Notes: a model not told the origin generated them from the sequence alone. Shown: positions 9,949 to 19,280, counted from the first letter of the stretch. The stretch is 64,000 nucleotides of DNA from JAJYIW01 sp963781665 (GCA_963781665.1 CAWAGA010000002.1:2046001-2110000); one strand, 5' to 3'. A program made the numbers and translations.

Positions 9949-10389
9949 ATGAGACCGGATTGGGACACGTATTTCATGCGGATTGCACAAGTAGTAGGCG
10001 AACGCAGCACCTGCGACCGCGCCCATGTGGGCTGTGTCCTGGTCGTGGAGAAGCGGATCCTCACTGCCGGATATAACGGGTCTCCTGCCGGGCAGCAGCA
10101 CTGTGATGATGTCGGGCATTTGCTTGTGGATGGGCACTGCATACGTACGATCCATGCGGAAACCAATGCAATCATCCAGGCAGCGCTGCATGGTGTCTCA
10201 ACCAAAGGCGCCACCTGTTATGTCACGCATTATCCTTGTATCAACTGCACAAAAGTATTGATTAATGCCGGTATTACCCGTTTGGTCTACGAATCCGCTT
10301 ACAACATTGACCCTATCGCCCAGGGCTTTCTTGAAGCGGCTGGGGTTGAAGAAGTGCAGGTGCGCATCCTCGAAAACGACCGGTTTTGA
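9949..10389 (+). CDS. dCMP deaminase (ComEB-like)
   Basis: A 146-aa zinc-dependent deaminase converting dCMP to dUMP, the precursor of dTMP. Zinc ligands are visible: the catalytic HAE within IRTIHAETNAI and the PCINC motif, with an extra N-terminal Cys/His set (STCDRAHVGCVL and HCDD) typical of the dCMP deaminase branch. Length is normal. AAAGGAG precedes the ATG. It lies 200 nt after the unknown 8935-9747 gene in the same direction and ends at a strong terminator, so it may be the last gene of that unit or independent. Confidence 0.9.
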   Translation: MRPDWDTYFMRIAQVVGERSTCDRAHVGCVLVVEKRILTAGYNGSPAGQQHCDDVGHLLVDGHCIRTIHAETNAIIQAALHGVSTKGATCYVTHYPCINCTKVLINAGITRLVYESAYNIDPIAQGFLEAAGVEEVQVRILENDRF

Positions 10390-10396
10390 TAGTCAT

Positions 10397-10430
10397 AAAA
10401 AACTCCGGTTTTCAAGAACCGGAGTTTTTT
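10397..10430. terminator. Bidirectional intrinsic terminator
   Basis: A perfect 14-bp inverted repeat (AAAAAACTCCGGTT / AACCGGAGTTTTTT) with a 6-nt loop sits between the convergent dCMP deaminase and ATP-grasp genes. It has a T-tract on each strand and can serve both. Confidence 0.92.
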
Positions 10431-10443
10431 GTCCTAATCGAAT

Positions 10444-11286
10444 CTACATTTTCAAAGTGGTAATCGGCCGGCATTGCAGCAAATACAATATTCCTGCTGC
10501 AAAAGCGCCCTCGATATCAACAGGACGTTCCATCGTTGTTTCCAAGGTCATGGCAAGCTTTGCCATCTCGACCACCTGTTCATCCGTCAATGAAGCTTCC
10601 TTGCGCAAGAAGAGCGGTACATCTACCTCATGCGTGCCGTGTAAGGCAGAGACGGTCATTCGCTGCTTGTCGGCAATGACGTGTTGGATGACCTCCAAGT
10701 CCGATTTGCGTACGATAAACGTATCGGGTGTCACGGTGCCACCCACGATGCTCTCGCCCAGACCCCAACTGGAATTGATCATGATTTCAGCGCGATTGCC
10801 GGTGATCGGGTTGGCGCTGAATGCCACCGCAGCAACATCGGCGAGGACCAATTGTTGAACGAATATCGCAAGATTTAGATGCTCCAGTGAAAGACCTTGC
10901 CTGCGACGATAATCCAGAGCGCGCTCATTGCGAGCTGATTCCCAGCAGAGAGTCACTGCCTGAATAATCGCATCTGCGCCGTGGATGTTGAGATAGGTCT
11001 CGTGTTGGCCGGCGAAGGATGCAAAAGCCCCATCTTCGTCCACAGCGGAAGAACGCACTGCTACAACAAGCTCGGGCAGCCTTTGGCAAGCCATCAGGTC
11101 TGAGATGGCATGATTGATTTCATCGCGCAGGTCAAGCGGATGTGCCTCGTCCATCACGGTTGCCGGAATCGAAAAGCCGTCGGGTACACGGTGATTGAGC
11201 CTGGCAAGGCGGCTGAGATTGGCCGCCTTGCCTCCGACTAAACCCGGATCAAAGGATCGAGGATCACCCAGCCACAGAAGGTTCAT
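10444..11286 (-). CDS. Stand-alone ATP-grasp (PPDK N-terminal type) subunit
   Basis: A 280-aa protein equivalent to the N-terminal nucleotide-binding domain of PEP synthase or pyruvate phosphate dikinase. Motifs seen are VGGKAANLSRL, VRSSAVDEDG with SFAGQHETYLN, the SANPITG loop, WGLGESIVGG and the closing LLQCRPITTL. It lacks the phosphohistidine and PEP-binding domains; the phosphohistidine domain is in the upstream gene, with which it overlaps by 23 nt. Together they would make one split enzyme transferring a phosphate from ATP through His to an acceptor. Phenylphosphate synthase of Thauera is a known split relative; rifampin phosphotransferase is a fused one. The acceptor here is unknown. 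Confidence 0.85.
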   Translation of the reverse strand: MNLLWLGDPRSFDPGLVGGKAANLSRLARLNHRVPDGFSIPATVMDEAHPLDLRDEINHAISDLMACQRLPELVVAVRSSAVDEDGAFASFAGQHETYLNIHGADAIIQAVTLCWESARNERALDYRRRQGLSLEHLNLAIFVQQLVLADVAAVAFSANPITGNRAEIMINSSWGLGESIVGGTVTPDTFIVRKSDLEVIQHVIADKQRMTVSALHGTHEVDVPLFLRKEASLTDEQVVEMAKLAMTLETTMERPVDIEGAFAAGILYLLQCRPITTLKM

Positions 11287-13051
11287 GCGTATTTTCCTCT
11301 GTTACAACCCGTACCGTACCGGCGTTTCCATCGACCTCCAGCAGCTCTCCGTCGTTGAAGGTGGAAGTTGCATTGCCAGTACCGACCACGGCTGGAATGC
11401 GGTATTCACGGGCGACGACTGCACTGTGGCATAACACCCCACCGGTGTCGGTGACCACAGCCACCGCGGTGGCAAACAATGGTGTCCACGGCGGAAGTGT
11501 AGACTTGGCTACCAGCACATCTCCTGATTGTAGTTTATCTGCTTCCGCCAGCGAGTCGATCAGCCTGGCAGTGCCGCGTGCTACCCCGGCTGAACCGGCT
11601 AACCCCTTAACCGCGTGTGCCTCGGGCTTGTTGGTGTTTGCCGGGTTCATTTCGCCCTTGAATAATGCCCGCACCAAAGGGCCACCGTCGCCCATATCAA
11701 AGGCTGGAGGTGTCCCCAGCATTTGCGGCGGTGTCACCTGGCCGAAGCGTTCTATCTCAGTCTTGCGTTCATTTACCAGGTTTTTCAAAGAAGCATCTCG
11801 CCCGGTCTCCAGCTCATCCGGCGAAAGAAAGAACACATCGCTTGCCGAATCTATCGACCTGATCTGGGCCAGGTGCTGTCCATATTCCATAATTACCCTC
11901 CGGATACGGTAGAACAGGCGCTGGTCAATCCAGTAGTTGTGGTCTTCGAGGGCGACAGTAGCTAATTGGGCTGCTTTCAATAAAGTCTCAAAGCGACTGG
12001 TGACGGGTTGAGGATAGCCGCTCAGTCTGGCACGGGCTTCGGCGACCGCTTGCTCACGTTCGGTTATGAGTTTAGCGGGATCCATTTCAGGCCGGGGTTC
12101 GGACTGCTCCAGGTAGGCTTGCAAATATTCGATAGCGGGGGTTGGATCTTCGATCCAATCGGGTTCGTCGAGGGCAAAGGCATGGTTGAGGCGCTGGCCA
12201 TATTGTGCGAGCCAGTCACGCAGGCTGGTCAGGAACGGCTGGCAGGCTGCCGATTTTTCCAACGCTGACATGACCTCACCGGTCGGTTTTCCTGAAATTA
12301 TGGAAGCGACTTCCGGTGTAGAAAGGGCAATGCGGCTCAAGCGCCATAGGGCACGGTCGCCTTCCATTATTTTATTCTCAAAACCCTGGGTCAGGCGCAA
12401 AGCGTCCAGCGTTGTTGCTTCTGCGAAAAGTTCACGATAAAGCTCCTCAAACTGGCTTATGGCAAACAGGCTGGGCAGTAAAACAAACCCATGTAGAGCG
12501 CCCATGCGGTCTACTCGTTTGAGGGCCTCAAGCATAAGGGTGTGTAACTGATCGAGGCTCATACCGCGTATATCGATGCTATCGAAGTAAGCCAGATGCT
12601 CCTTGATCTCTGGCAGGATTTCGCCATTCCAATAAGTTTCGAATCTTTCGATGATCGGGTTGAGGACATCCAGCTGTTTTTTCGACATCCCGTCCGTCAT
12701 CTTGCCCATCATTAGTTTAAACGCGCCCGGGGCAGCCCGGTTGAGCAACCCCATCGCTTTTATGACGACCTCGGGTGGTGCGGCTGTCGGTACCATTCCA
12801 ATGTATTGAAAGGTATTGATTCGGGCTAAGCTAATAGTAAAGGGCAAGCCCCATTGATCGAAGGCAACTCCACCGCCCACTAAGAAGGCTTCAAGAACTT
12901 TGTGGATCAACAGCGGTACCGGTACTCTATATTTGTCGTTGAACATCCAGGTAAGTTTGGCATCGCGGGGATCATCCCAGGCAACGTTGAAAATGGCGGG
13001 TGCAGTAACAGGTTGATCGGAGATGGAAGTTTGTGTATTCAAATTAGACAT
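11264..13051 (-). CDS. Phosphohistidine-domain subunit of a split PEP-synthase-like enzyme
   Basis: A 595-aa protein. The C-terminal 90 residues form the PEP-utilising 'mobile' domain with the phosphorylatable His in TGGVLCHSAVVAREYRIPA, followed by the usual PAVVGTGNAT and DGNAGTVRVV ends. The preceding 450 residues are helical and resemble the substrate-binding region of rifampin-phosphotransferase-like enzymes; no ATP-grasp is present. The ATP-grasp partner is encoded immediately downstream with a 23-nt overlap, reversing the domain order of fused enzymes. AAAGGAGC precedes the ATG. An ATPase-LuxR regulator lies just upstream on the same strand and may control the pair. Confidence 0.82.
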   Translation of the reverse strand: MSNLNTQTSISDQPVTAPAIFNVAWDDPRDAKLTWMFNDKYRVPVPLLIHKVLEAFLVGGGVAFDQWGLPFTISLARINTFQYIGMVPTAAPPEVVIKAMGLLNRAAPGAFKLMMGKMTDGMSKKQLDVLNPIIERFETYWNGEILPEIKEHLAYFDSIDIRGMSLDQLHTLMLEALKRVDRMGALHGFVLLPSLFAISQFEELYRELFAEATTLDALRLTQGFENKIMEGDRALWRLSRIALSTPEVASIISGKPTGEVMSALEKSAACQPFLTSLRDWLAQYGQRLNHAFALDEPDWIEDPTPAIEYLQAYLEQSEPRPEMDPAKLITEREQAVAEARARLSGYPQPVTSRFETLLKAAQLATVALEDHNYWIDQRLFYRIRRVIMEYGQHLAQIRSIDSASDVFFLSPDELETGRDASLKNLVNERKTEIERFGQVTPPQMLGTPPAFDMGDGGPLVRALFKGEMNPANTNKPEAHAVKGLAGSAGVARGTARLIDSLAEADKLQSGDVLVAKSTLPPWTPLFATAVAVVTDTGGVLCHSAVVAREYRIPAVVGTGNATSTFNDGELLEVDGNAGTVRVVTEENTHEPSVAG

Positions 13052-13145
13052 TTAAAGCTCCTTTACTCTAAATAATTTCTTACACTATACAGGGAAAGGA
13101 CGCTGCCTGCATCGGTAACTTGCCTAATCCACTTGCCTAATTGAG

Positions 13146-15560
13146 TTACCTGTTTAAAAACCCCTGCTCGCTGGCCACCCGGATCGCAGCGTCACGTGAT
13201 TTGACGTCGAGCTTGTCATAAATCGATCGCAGGTGTGCATCAACCGTCCGGCGGCTGACCACAAGCTGCTCGGCAATTTGGGGGTTACTCAGTTCCTGCC
13301 CAAGCAGACGTAAAACCTCAAGTTCACGCGCCGTCAATGGAGCGCTGGAGGAGGAGGTTGGCGCAGCGTGAGCAAGTTGATCGGGTTGGGGGATCCTCCG
13401 AAGGTCTTCCAGCTTCAGCTGGTGTCCCGCTTTGAACTCGCTGGCGAACCTTTCGGCGCCTAATTTAGAACAAAGCTCAGCCAGGATGTCACCCACGTGG
13501 AAGCGCTCCTGGTACGCTTCCAATGCTGCAAGTAATTTGCGGTCTCCGGGTATATGATCAGCCAAACCCCAAACTCGTGCTGCCCACAAATCCTGCCCTT
13601 GCTTATGCAGCACCGCTGCCAACATCAAGATGTTGTAATGTAATTGAAAGTCCCCCATGCTAAAGTACTGTTGAATGGAAGTTTCCAAACGGCGACGCGC
13701 AGCCGGGTAATCACCTTCACGCAGATTAATCAATGCAAGACCGGCAGACATCCGGCTTAGAAGGCGAATATCGCCCAGTTCCATTGCCAGGAGCTCGGCT
13801 TCGTTATATTTCGATGCAGCCAGGGTGAAGTCGCCTTCAAATGACGCCCGAACAGCGCGATGGAGAGAAGCCAGCGCCAGGCCGGAAAGGTTGTTGAGCC
13901 CACGATGGATGCGTTCACTCTCAGCCAGGTAGCGGATGCCTTCTGGCTGGAACTTGAGCTTGGTGAGATCCACCATGGAAAGGGCCATGTCTGTGTAAGC
14001 TTCCCCTTTAATCAGGCTGTCAGGTAAGGTTTCGATCAGGGAAGCAGCCTCCGTTATAAATGTTTTTAAGGCTTCTTGATCCCCTTGAAAGCGGGTGATG
14101 CGGCATAGTTGCACCAGCGTTTTGAGTACCCCTGTTTGGTCGTCGAGGATGCGAAAAATATTTAAACTCTGCTCGCAGAGCATCCGCGCCCGGGGGAAGT
14201 CACCCTGAAAACGAGCCATGGTACCCGCCGCGCATAATGCTTTGGCCCAAACAGCTTCGTCCGGTTTGGTGCCGGGGCTTATTGCCAGTGCCGCTTCCAA
14301 CCAACGGCGGCCTTCGCTCCAGTAGCCGCGCCTGAACCAGAACGGCTGCAGCGCGCTTGCCAGACGCTGGACAAATTCCTCCTCGTGATGGTCTATTGCC
14401 CATTGAAGCGCTGCCCGCAGGTTATCGCGCTCCTCGTCCAGCCGCAGAAGCCAGCTCTTCTGGTTCGCACCCGTCAGCTCAGATTCGGTCGCCTCGGTTA
14501 ACGCCAGAAAGTAACCGGCATGAGCGAGCCGGGCAGCATCGAGTTCACCTGCCTGGGAAAGCTGTTCCCATCCGAACTCGCGAACAGTCTGGAGCATCAC
14601 CAGACGAACCGAACCGTTGGTTTCGATCGAACGCAGGAGATTTTTGTTCACCAGCGAATCGAAAAGATCCACTGAGGCGGCTGGCTTCATCAGGGCGAGA
14701 GCAGCCTCCAGCGTGCCGCCGCCGGCAAACACCGTAAACCAGCGAAACGCTTTCTGTTCCTCATCGTTCAACAGGTCATAACTCCATTGAACTGTGCTGC
14801 GCAATGTCCGCTGGCGGGCGGGCAGGTCACGAGCGCCAGTCGTAAGCAGTTTCAACGGCGAATCGCGCAACTGGGTTAACAAAGCTTGTGGTGGGAGCAG
14901 TTTAATCCGCGCCGCAGCCAGCTCGAGGGCCAGCGGCAGTCCATCCAGAAGTGAACAGATTTCCGCCACAGCTGCGGCATCCTCCGCTGTAAGGCGAAAT
15001 TCGTTTTGGGTTGTCTGAGCGCGCTCGACAAACAGTGCGATGCCTGGGTATTGCAGCAATCTCTCGACCTCTGGTTCGCCAGGCAGCGTCAGTGGCGACA
15101 GTAAAAATTCTTGTTCGCCGCGCACCCGCAGCGCCTCGCGGCTGGTGACCAGTAATTGCAGGTAGGGGCAAGCTGACAACAGTTCGGTCAGCAGCGGCGC
15201 TGCCGGAATAATCTGCTCAAAGTTGTCAAGCACCAGCAGAGCTTGCCTGGCCCCCAGGTAATCTTTAAGGCTGTCAAACAATAACCGATTGTGTGATTCG
15301 AACAGTCCAAGCGCCTGAGCAATGGTCGAGATGATGAAGGTAGGGTCGCTAATGGCGGAGAGAGGGATAAAGAATACGCCATCTGGAAAATTGTCCTGAA
15401 CTGCGTGGGCAACGTGTAAAGCCAGGCTGGTCTTGCCTACACCTCCCGGCCCCGTAATCGTGACCAGACGCACCGCCCGAGTCAAGAACTGGCGCAATCC
15501 TTCTGTCTCTTGTTCGCGCCCGAGAAACGACGTTAGCGGTGCAGGGAGCATATTCGACAT
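13146..15560 (-). CDS. NB-ARC ATPase LuxR-family transcriptional regulator
   Basis: An 804-aa regulator. The N-terminal STAND ATPase begins LTSFLGREQETEGLRQF, with P-loop TGPGGVGKTS, Walker B LLVLDNFEQI and GLPLALELAAARIK. The middle is TPR-like, and the C-terminal 60 residues are a LuxR/GerE helix-turn-helix (LTARELEVLRLLGQELSNPQ, then TVDAHLRSIYDKL). Such proteins typically bind DNA after a ligand triggers nucleotide exchange. It lies 94 nt upstream of the split PEP-synthase-like pair on the same strand. The ATPase closely resembles that of the 5464-8919 protein, so the two are paralogs with different effectors. Confidence 0.9.
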   Translation of the reverse strand: MSNMLPAPLTSFLGREQETEGLRQFLTRAVRLVTITGPGGVGKTSLALHVAHAVQDNFPDGVFFIPLSAISDPTFIISTIAQALGLFESHNRLLFDSLKDYLGARQALLVLDNFEQIIPAAPLLTELLSACPYLQLLVTSREALRVRGEQEFLLSPLTLPGEPEVERLLQYPGIALFVERAQTTQNEFRLTAEDAAAVAEICSLLDGLPLALELAAARIKLLPPQALLTQLRDSPLKLLTTGARDLPARQRTLRSTVQWSYDLLNDEEQKAFRWFTVFAGGGTLEAALALMKPAASVDLFDSLVNKNLLRSIETNGSVRLVMLQTVREFGWEQLSQAGELDAARLAHAGYFLALTEATESELTGANQKSWLLRLDEERDNLRAALQWAIDHHEEEFVQRLASALQPFWFRRGYWSEGRRWLEAALAISPGTKPDEAVWAKALCAAGTMARFQGDFPRARMLCEQSLNIFRILDDQTGVLKTLVQLCRITRFQGDQEALKTFITEAASLIETLPDSLIKGEAYTDMALSMVDLTKLKFQPEGIRYLAESERIHRGLNNLSGLALASLHRAVRASFEGDFTLAASKYNEAELLAMELGDIRLLSRMSAGLALINLREGDYPAARRRLETSIQQYFSMGDFQLHYNILMLAAVLHKQGQDLWAARVWGLADHIPGDRKLLAALEAYQERFHVGDILAELCSKLGAERFASEFKAGHQLKLEDLRRIPQPDQLAHAAPTSSSSAPLTARELEVLRLLGQELSNPQIAEQLVVSRRTVDAHLRSIYDKLDVKSRDAAIRVASEQGFLNR

Positions 15561-15567
15561 AATGATT

Positions 15568-15573
15568 ATTATA
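15568..15573 (-). promoter_or_regulatory. -10 element very close to the LuxR-type start codon
   Basis: On the minus strand a perfect TATAAT is followed by only seven bases (AATCATT) and then the ATG at 15560, and no ribosome-binding site precedes that ATG. If used, transcription would start at or next to the A of ATG, giving a leaderless mRNA. The matching -35 region is poor. Confidence 0.35.
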
Positions 15574-15752
15574 CGCTAATTGGTTAAATATGATGATAAT
15601 AGTAAGAAATACAATTATTCAGTGCTTATCCCAGTCTTGTCATTTAATGAGATAATTTCAGTGTATAAATAAAATGAAGATGGCTTATCAAATCTCGACT
15701 GTGTTTATGCAACTGCATCTAAAAAACTTGCGATATATAGGAGGATATAACC

Positions 15753-16166
15753 ATGAATCAAAATCCAACCGATATTTCTGAAGGAAGTCCCTGGCCCAAA
15801 AGTATTTTTGCGATTACTTTGTTTGTAGACGACCTGGAGACTACCAGTATGTTTTATCAGCGAGTCTTTAGCTTGCCTGTGGATTATAAGGATGACAACT
15901 CGGTTGTGTTCAAGTTTGGGGATACACTGATTAACTTGTTGAAGACAACTGAAGCCAAAAAGCTGATTGACCCGGCCCAGGTAGCGAGCAGGGGAACAGG
16001 AGCTTGTTTCGTTTTCACAGTGCATGTAGATGATGTCGATGCTATGTGCACTGAGCTGGTCGCACGAGGCGTAGAACTGCTTAATGGTCCCATAGACCGG
16101 CCCTGGGGTGTGCGAACTGCCAGCTTCATTGATCCAGCGGGTTATATCTGGGAGATTGCCAGGTAA
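15753..16166 (+). CDS. VOC family (glyoxalase/bleomycin-resistance fold) protein
   Basis: A 137-aa single VOC protein with two beta-alpha-beta-beta-beta units. It starts with the family signature ITLFVDDLETTSMFYQRVF and ends with ASFIDPAGYIWEIAR, whose Glu is the usual second metal ligand. The N-terminal metal position is Thr rather than His, so it may bind metal poorly or act by ligand sequestration. AGGAGG precedes the ATG. It starts a run of three same-strand genes (with DUF7000-like and DinB). Substrate not predictable. Confidence 0.85.
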   Translation: MNQNPTDISEGSPWPKSIFAITLFVDDLETTSMFYQRVFSLPVDYKDDNSVVFKFGDTLINLLKTTEAKKLIDPAQVASRGTGACFVFTVHVDDVDAMCTELVARGVELLNGPIDRPWGVRTASFIDPAGYIWEIAR

Positions 16167-16222
16167 CAGTTATTGGATGGGCACATCCGGTCATGATCAT
16201 AATAAAAATGAGGGAATTGAAA

Positions 16223-16724
16223 ATGGAGGCTTTCCACCAGTTCATTGATGAATATAGAACACAAATTGGGAAGGGGGTCATTCCAAAAGCATATAAAGGA
16301 TTGATGGAATACATCATGGATTTAAGGACGCAATTTAAAAACAAAATATCCTGATTTTATTGTATCTGGAAGTATTTATTATGGATATTTGGATATGACT
16401 TATTTTTCCTTTTCTCCGAAATCATTAAAGGATCGCAATTTAAAAATTGCAATCGTATTGATCCATGAGAATTTAAGATTTGAAGTTTGGCTGGCAGGCT
16501 ACAATAAAAAGGTTCAGGCAAAATTTTGGAGAATATTTAAAGAAAGCAAGTGGAATAAATATCACGTCGTACCGACGACCCAAGGAGTTGACTCTATCGT
16601 GGAGTACGTTTTGGTTGACAACCCTGATTTTAGTGATTTAGACACATTATCACAACAAATAGAATATGGGACTTTGAAATTTATCAACGACGTCGAGAAC
16701 TTTTTGGTAGAGGTTGCACCATGA
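16223..16724 (+). pseudogene. DUF7000-like gene, frameshifted
   Basis: The first part (16223-16354) encodes MEAFHQFIDEYRTQIGKG and onward, then stops; the rest continues one frame over with YPDFIVSGSIYYGYLDMTYF to 16724. Dropping one A from the AAAA run at 16343-16346 restores a continuous protein of about 166 aa that resembles the DUF7000 family as I remember it. AGGGAATT precedes the ATG, and the stop overlaps the ATG of the DinB gene (ATGA), so both reading frame and coupling look recently functional. A base-calling error is as likely as true inactivation. Function of the family is unknown. Confidence 0.7.
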
Positions 16725-17209
16725 ATGCTCAGGCCTTTCGTTATTTCTACGATTATCACTTCGCTGAAAACCGCAAGATTTGGGAGAATTACATCGCTCC
16801 CCTATCTTTTGAACAGTTCACCCAGGATGTAGATTACTCACATGGATCGGTTCGCGACCAGATCGTCCATCTCATGAACGTCGATGATGTCTGGTTCAGC
16901 GAGATCCGCGGGATTGAGTTTTCAGGACCGTATGAAACTGCGGCTCATGACGATAGGGATAGCATTCGGGCTCACTGGGAAGGCGTCGAACAAAATATGC
17001 GCGATTACCTCGCTAGGCTGAGGGACGAGATGTTATTCGAAAAACCGATCGCCCAAGAAGAAGACAAAGATCTCATTTTGTGGCAGGTGCTGCTCCACGT
17101 CGTCAATCACGGAACAGACCATCGCGCCCAGCTTCTCAGAGTGCTGCACGATATGGGAGTCGCGACAACCTCTCAAGATTTCATCTTCTACGTCTATGAC
17201 CACCTGTAA
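16721..17209 (+). CDS. DinB family protein
   Basis: A 162-aa four-helix-bundle protein of the DinB/YfiT superfamily, members of which are metal-dependent and often act as thiol transferases. The three expected metal-binding histidines are visible: IVHLMNVDDVW and the C-terminal HVVNHGTDHRAQ. Start ATG overlaps the stop of the upstream DUF7000-like gene by ATGA. It converges on a glycoside-hydrolase-like gene with only 4 nt between the stops. The cofactor thiol and substrate are unknown. Confidence 0.85.
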   Translation: MNAQAFRYFYDYHFAENRKIWENYIAPLSFEQFTQDVDYSHGSVRDQIVHLMNVDDVWFSEIRGIEFSGPYETAAHDDRDSIRAHWEGVEQNMRDYLARLRDEMLFEKPIAQEEDKDLILWQVLLHVVNHGTDHRAQLLRVLHDMGVATTSQDFIFYVYDHL

Positions 17210-17213
17210 AAGT

Positions 17214-19280
17214 CTATTCTTGAATTTGAAGAACAAAGAACCTGGATATGCCCGAGAGATCAATGGCGGTTGGCTTTCCATCCTGTGTCGTATCCCAATG
17301 GATCGCTCTTGGTTGAGGCAGGTCGGGGCTGAACACTTTTAAAGATGCCGGCGAATGTTCGGGCTGGATGATCAGCGAATTAGCGTCCAGAATTGTAAAT
17401 TGAATCCGCTCGACGATGGGTTCATCCAGAAAAGCATTTGAGATACGCTCATGGGGAATTGACGTGACTTTTTTCGGAAGCCCAACCAGGTAGATGTATT
17501 GGCTGTCCTTGAAGCGACGCAAGGCCCAATCGAGCGGTGCTTTCAGAATTCTTGGGGATTTCTCGGGCAGGATGCTGGCAACCCTGGCTGCCAGGTTGAG
17601 CTCGACGGCGTTCAATTGAGGCCGGCCTGGCGACCAGAACAGGCGACCTGGCCCAACCTTTACCTCAACCCACTCACCCGTTCTGACAGGTATGCCCTCA
17701 AGAAAACCGGCGCAAACCGCGGGTATATTTGCCTGCTGGCTGTAAGGCGGAAAAGAAGGGATGCGCTCCGGTTCTTCAACCTGCAAGCGGATTCCATATT
17801 GTTCTAACCACGGAGAGGACCTCAGAGAGGCGCGGCGGTCGCGCAAGCCTGTAGGGCCAAATGCAAGCACAATTCCACCATCCCGCAGATAAGCCTCCAG
17901 ACTTGAGATTTCGTCTCCGCTCAAGCAGATGGCGCAGCCCAAGACCAGAACCGGCATATTGCCGGCTTTGGGTATGGTAGTAACCACTTCGAAGTCGATC
18001 GAGCCATCGACCAGCTCACTGCAGGTCAACCTGTAATCGAGAGCGTAGTCCTCGTCGGTTTGACCATAATAATCACGAGTTGAACGGGAGAAAAAAACGG
18101 CCACATCTGCATCCGCCTGCGTGCCAAACAGGAATGAATATGTTTTTTCCCAGCGAAAGCCCTCTGTAACAAGTTCTGGATCATCAGCCAGGCTGGCAAT
18201 CTCACCTACAGGACCTGCCAGTCGACCTGGCAGGGTGCTGAACCAGGTGTCTGCTCCCAGGAACTTATTAAGGGCCCAGACAAAGAAGCCGGTGTCCGGG
18301 AAAAAGCCGTAACCGAGTCCCAGGCATGGGCTTTCGTTATCTCTGGCGATGGCCAGGTGCAGCAGTTGGCTCGCCATTTGCTCATTCCAGGTTCCCTTGA
18401 GATTGGGGGTATTGCCGCCCATCTCTAACATTACAATATTGGTGTGTTTGATGAACTCCTGGTAGGTGACCCCAGACGAAGGCGCGGCAGCGTAATCGCT
18501 GGTGGAGCAGCAGGACAGCATGGGAAAACCTTCATGAAGTGCATCTTGTACGATTCCGAGGAAATTACCGCTGTCCTGAAATCGCATCTCGATCCAATCT
18601 CTGAATGCCTCTGATTCCCGGTTGCCCCAAAAGCTTTTATCACTGACTTCAGGCAGCACGTGCCCGAAATCCCTCGAGAAGCGCTCCTTGCACCAGCGGC
18701 AGGCACAGGTCCGCCATCCGGCGTAGTGGACATTGTCATCGCTCATCAGACCATCAATGCCGGTCTCTCGGACCAGTTTGCGCACGTAAGTCTGGTAGGC
18801 ATGACGGAAATTCGGGTTGTTCATACAGAACTGCTCGGCCGTATATTTTGGCAAATAAGCAGCCTGGCCTGTTTCAACGTCAATCATGCGCCATTCGTTG
18901 ATCGGTTGGCCTTCGAACGTCCACGTCGCGGCGGTTTCAATCGATGGATAAAAAGGAACGTGGTGGCGGTTGCGGCGGTAAATGTCCCAGGCATCGGCGC
19001 GGTTGCGCGGGCGGTGCACCAGGACGGAAGAATGATGGTCGAACACGACTATTTTCCGGGAATGGAGTTCTTCGACGGTATAGGCCAGCAGGTCATGCAG
19101 CCGGTCCCACAGCGGCATGTGGTCCCAGCGAAAGTGCATCCCGAATATCATGGCGCAGTTCACATCCGCAGCGGCAGCCTGATCGGCTCTGCGGCGAATC
19201 TTATCGACAATGGCCTGGTCCGGCCACATCATATCATTCCAATTAAGCCACCAACTGATCGCTCGATAGCGTTCGTTCAT
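17214..19280 (-). CDS. Putative glycoside hydrolase (TIM barrel plus glutamine-amidotransferase-like domain)
   Basis: A 688-aa cytoplasmic protein without signal peptide. The first 380 residues look like a TIM-barrel hydrolase of the GH42/hypothetical-glycoside-hydrolase group: an acidic pair in DGLMSDDNVHY followed by a CACRWCKERF cysteine cluster like the metal site in that group. Residues 400-560 resemble the beta-galactosidase trimerisation (flavodoxin-like) domain, with YLRDGGIVLAFGPTG. A small beta domain follows. The sugar substrate cannot be read. GGAGG lies 14 nt before the ATG, rather far. The gene is not in an obvious sugar operon. Confidence 0.7.
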   Translation of the reverse strand: MNERYRAISWWLNWNDMMWPDQAIVDKIRRRADQAAAADVNCAMIFGMHFRWDHMPLWDRLHDLLAYTVEELHSRKIVVFDHHSSVLVHRPRNRADAWDIYRRNRHHVPFYPSIETAATWTFEGQPINEWRMIDVETGQAAYLPKYTAEQFCMNNPNFRHAYQTYVRKLVRETGIDGLMSDDNVHYAGWRTCACRWCKERFSRDFGHVLPEVSDKSFWGNRESEAFRDWIEMRFQDSGNFLGIVQDALHEGFPMLSCCSTSDYAAAPSSGVTYQEFIKHTNIVMLEMGGNTPNLKGTWNEQMASQLLHLAIARDNESPCLGLGYGFFPDTGFFVWALNKFLGADTWFSTLPGRLAGPVGEIASLADDPELVTEGFRWEKTYSFLFGTQADADVAVFFSRSTRDYYGQTDEDYALDYRLTCSELVDGSIDFEVVTTIPKAGNMPVLVLGCAICLSGDEISSLEAYLRDGGIVLAFGPTGLRDRRASLRSSPWLEQYGIRLQVEEPERIPSFPPYSQQANIPAVCAGFLEGIPVRTGEWVEVKVGPGRLFWSPGRPQLNAVELNLAARVASILPEKSPRILKAPLDWALRRFKDSQYIYLVGLPKKVTSIPHERISNAFLDEPIVERIQFTILDANSLIIQPEHSPASLKVFSPDLPQPRAIHWDTTQDGKPTAIDLSGISRFFVLQIQE

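Noticed and set aside
16343..16354. Programmed frameshifting in the DUF7000-like gene
   Set aside because: No slippery heptamer with downstream structure was seen, and similar single-base breaks occur in unrelated genes, so decay or sequencing error is simpler.
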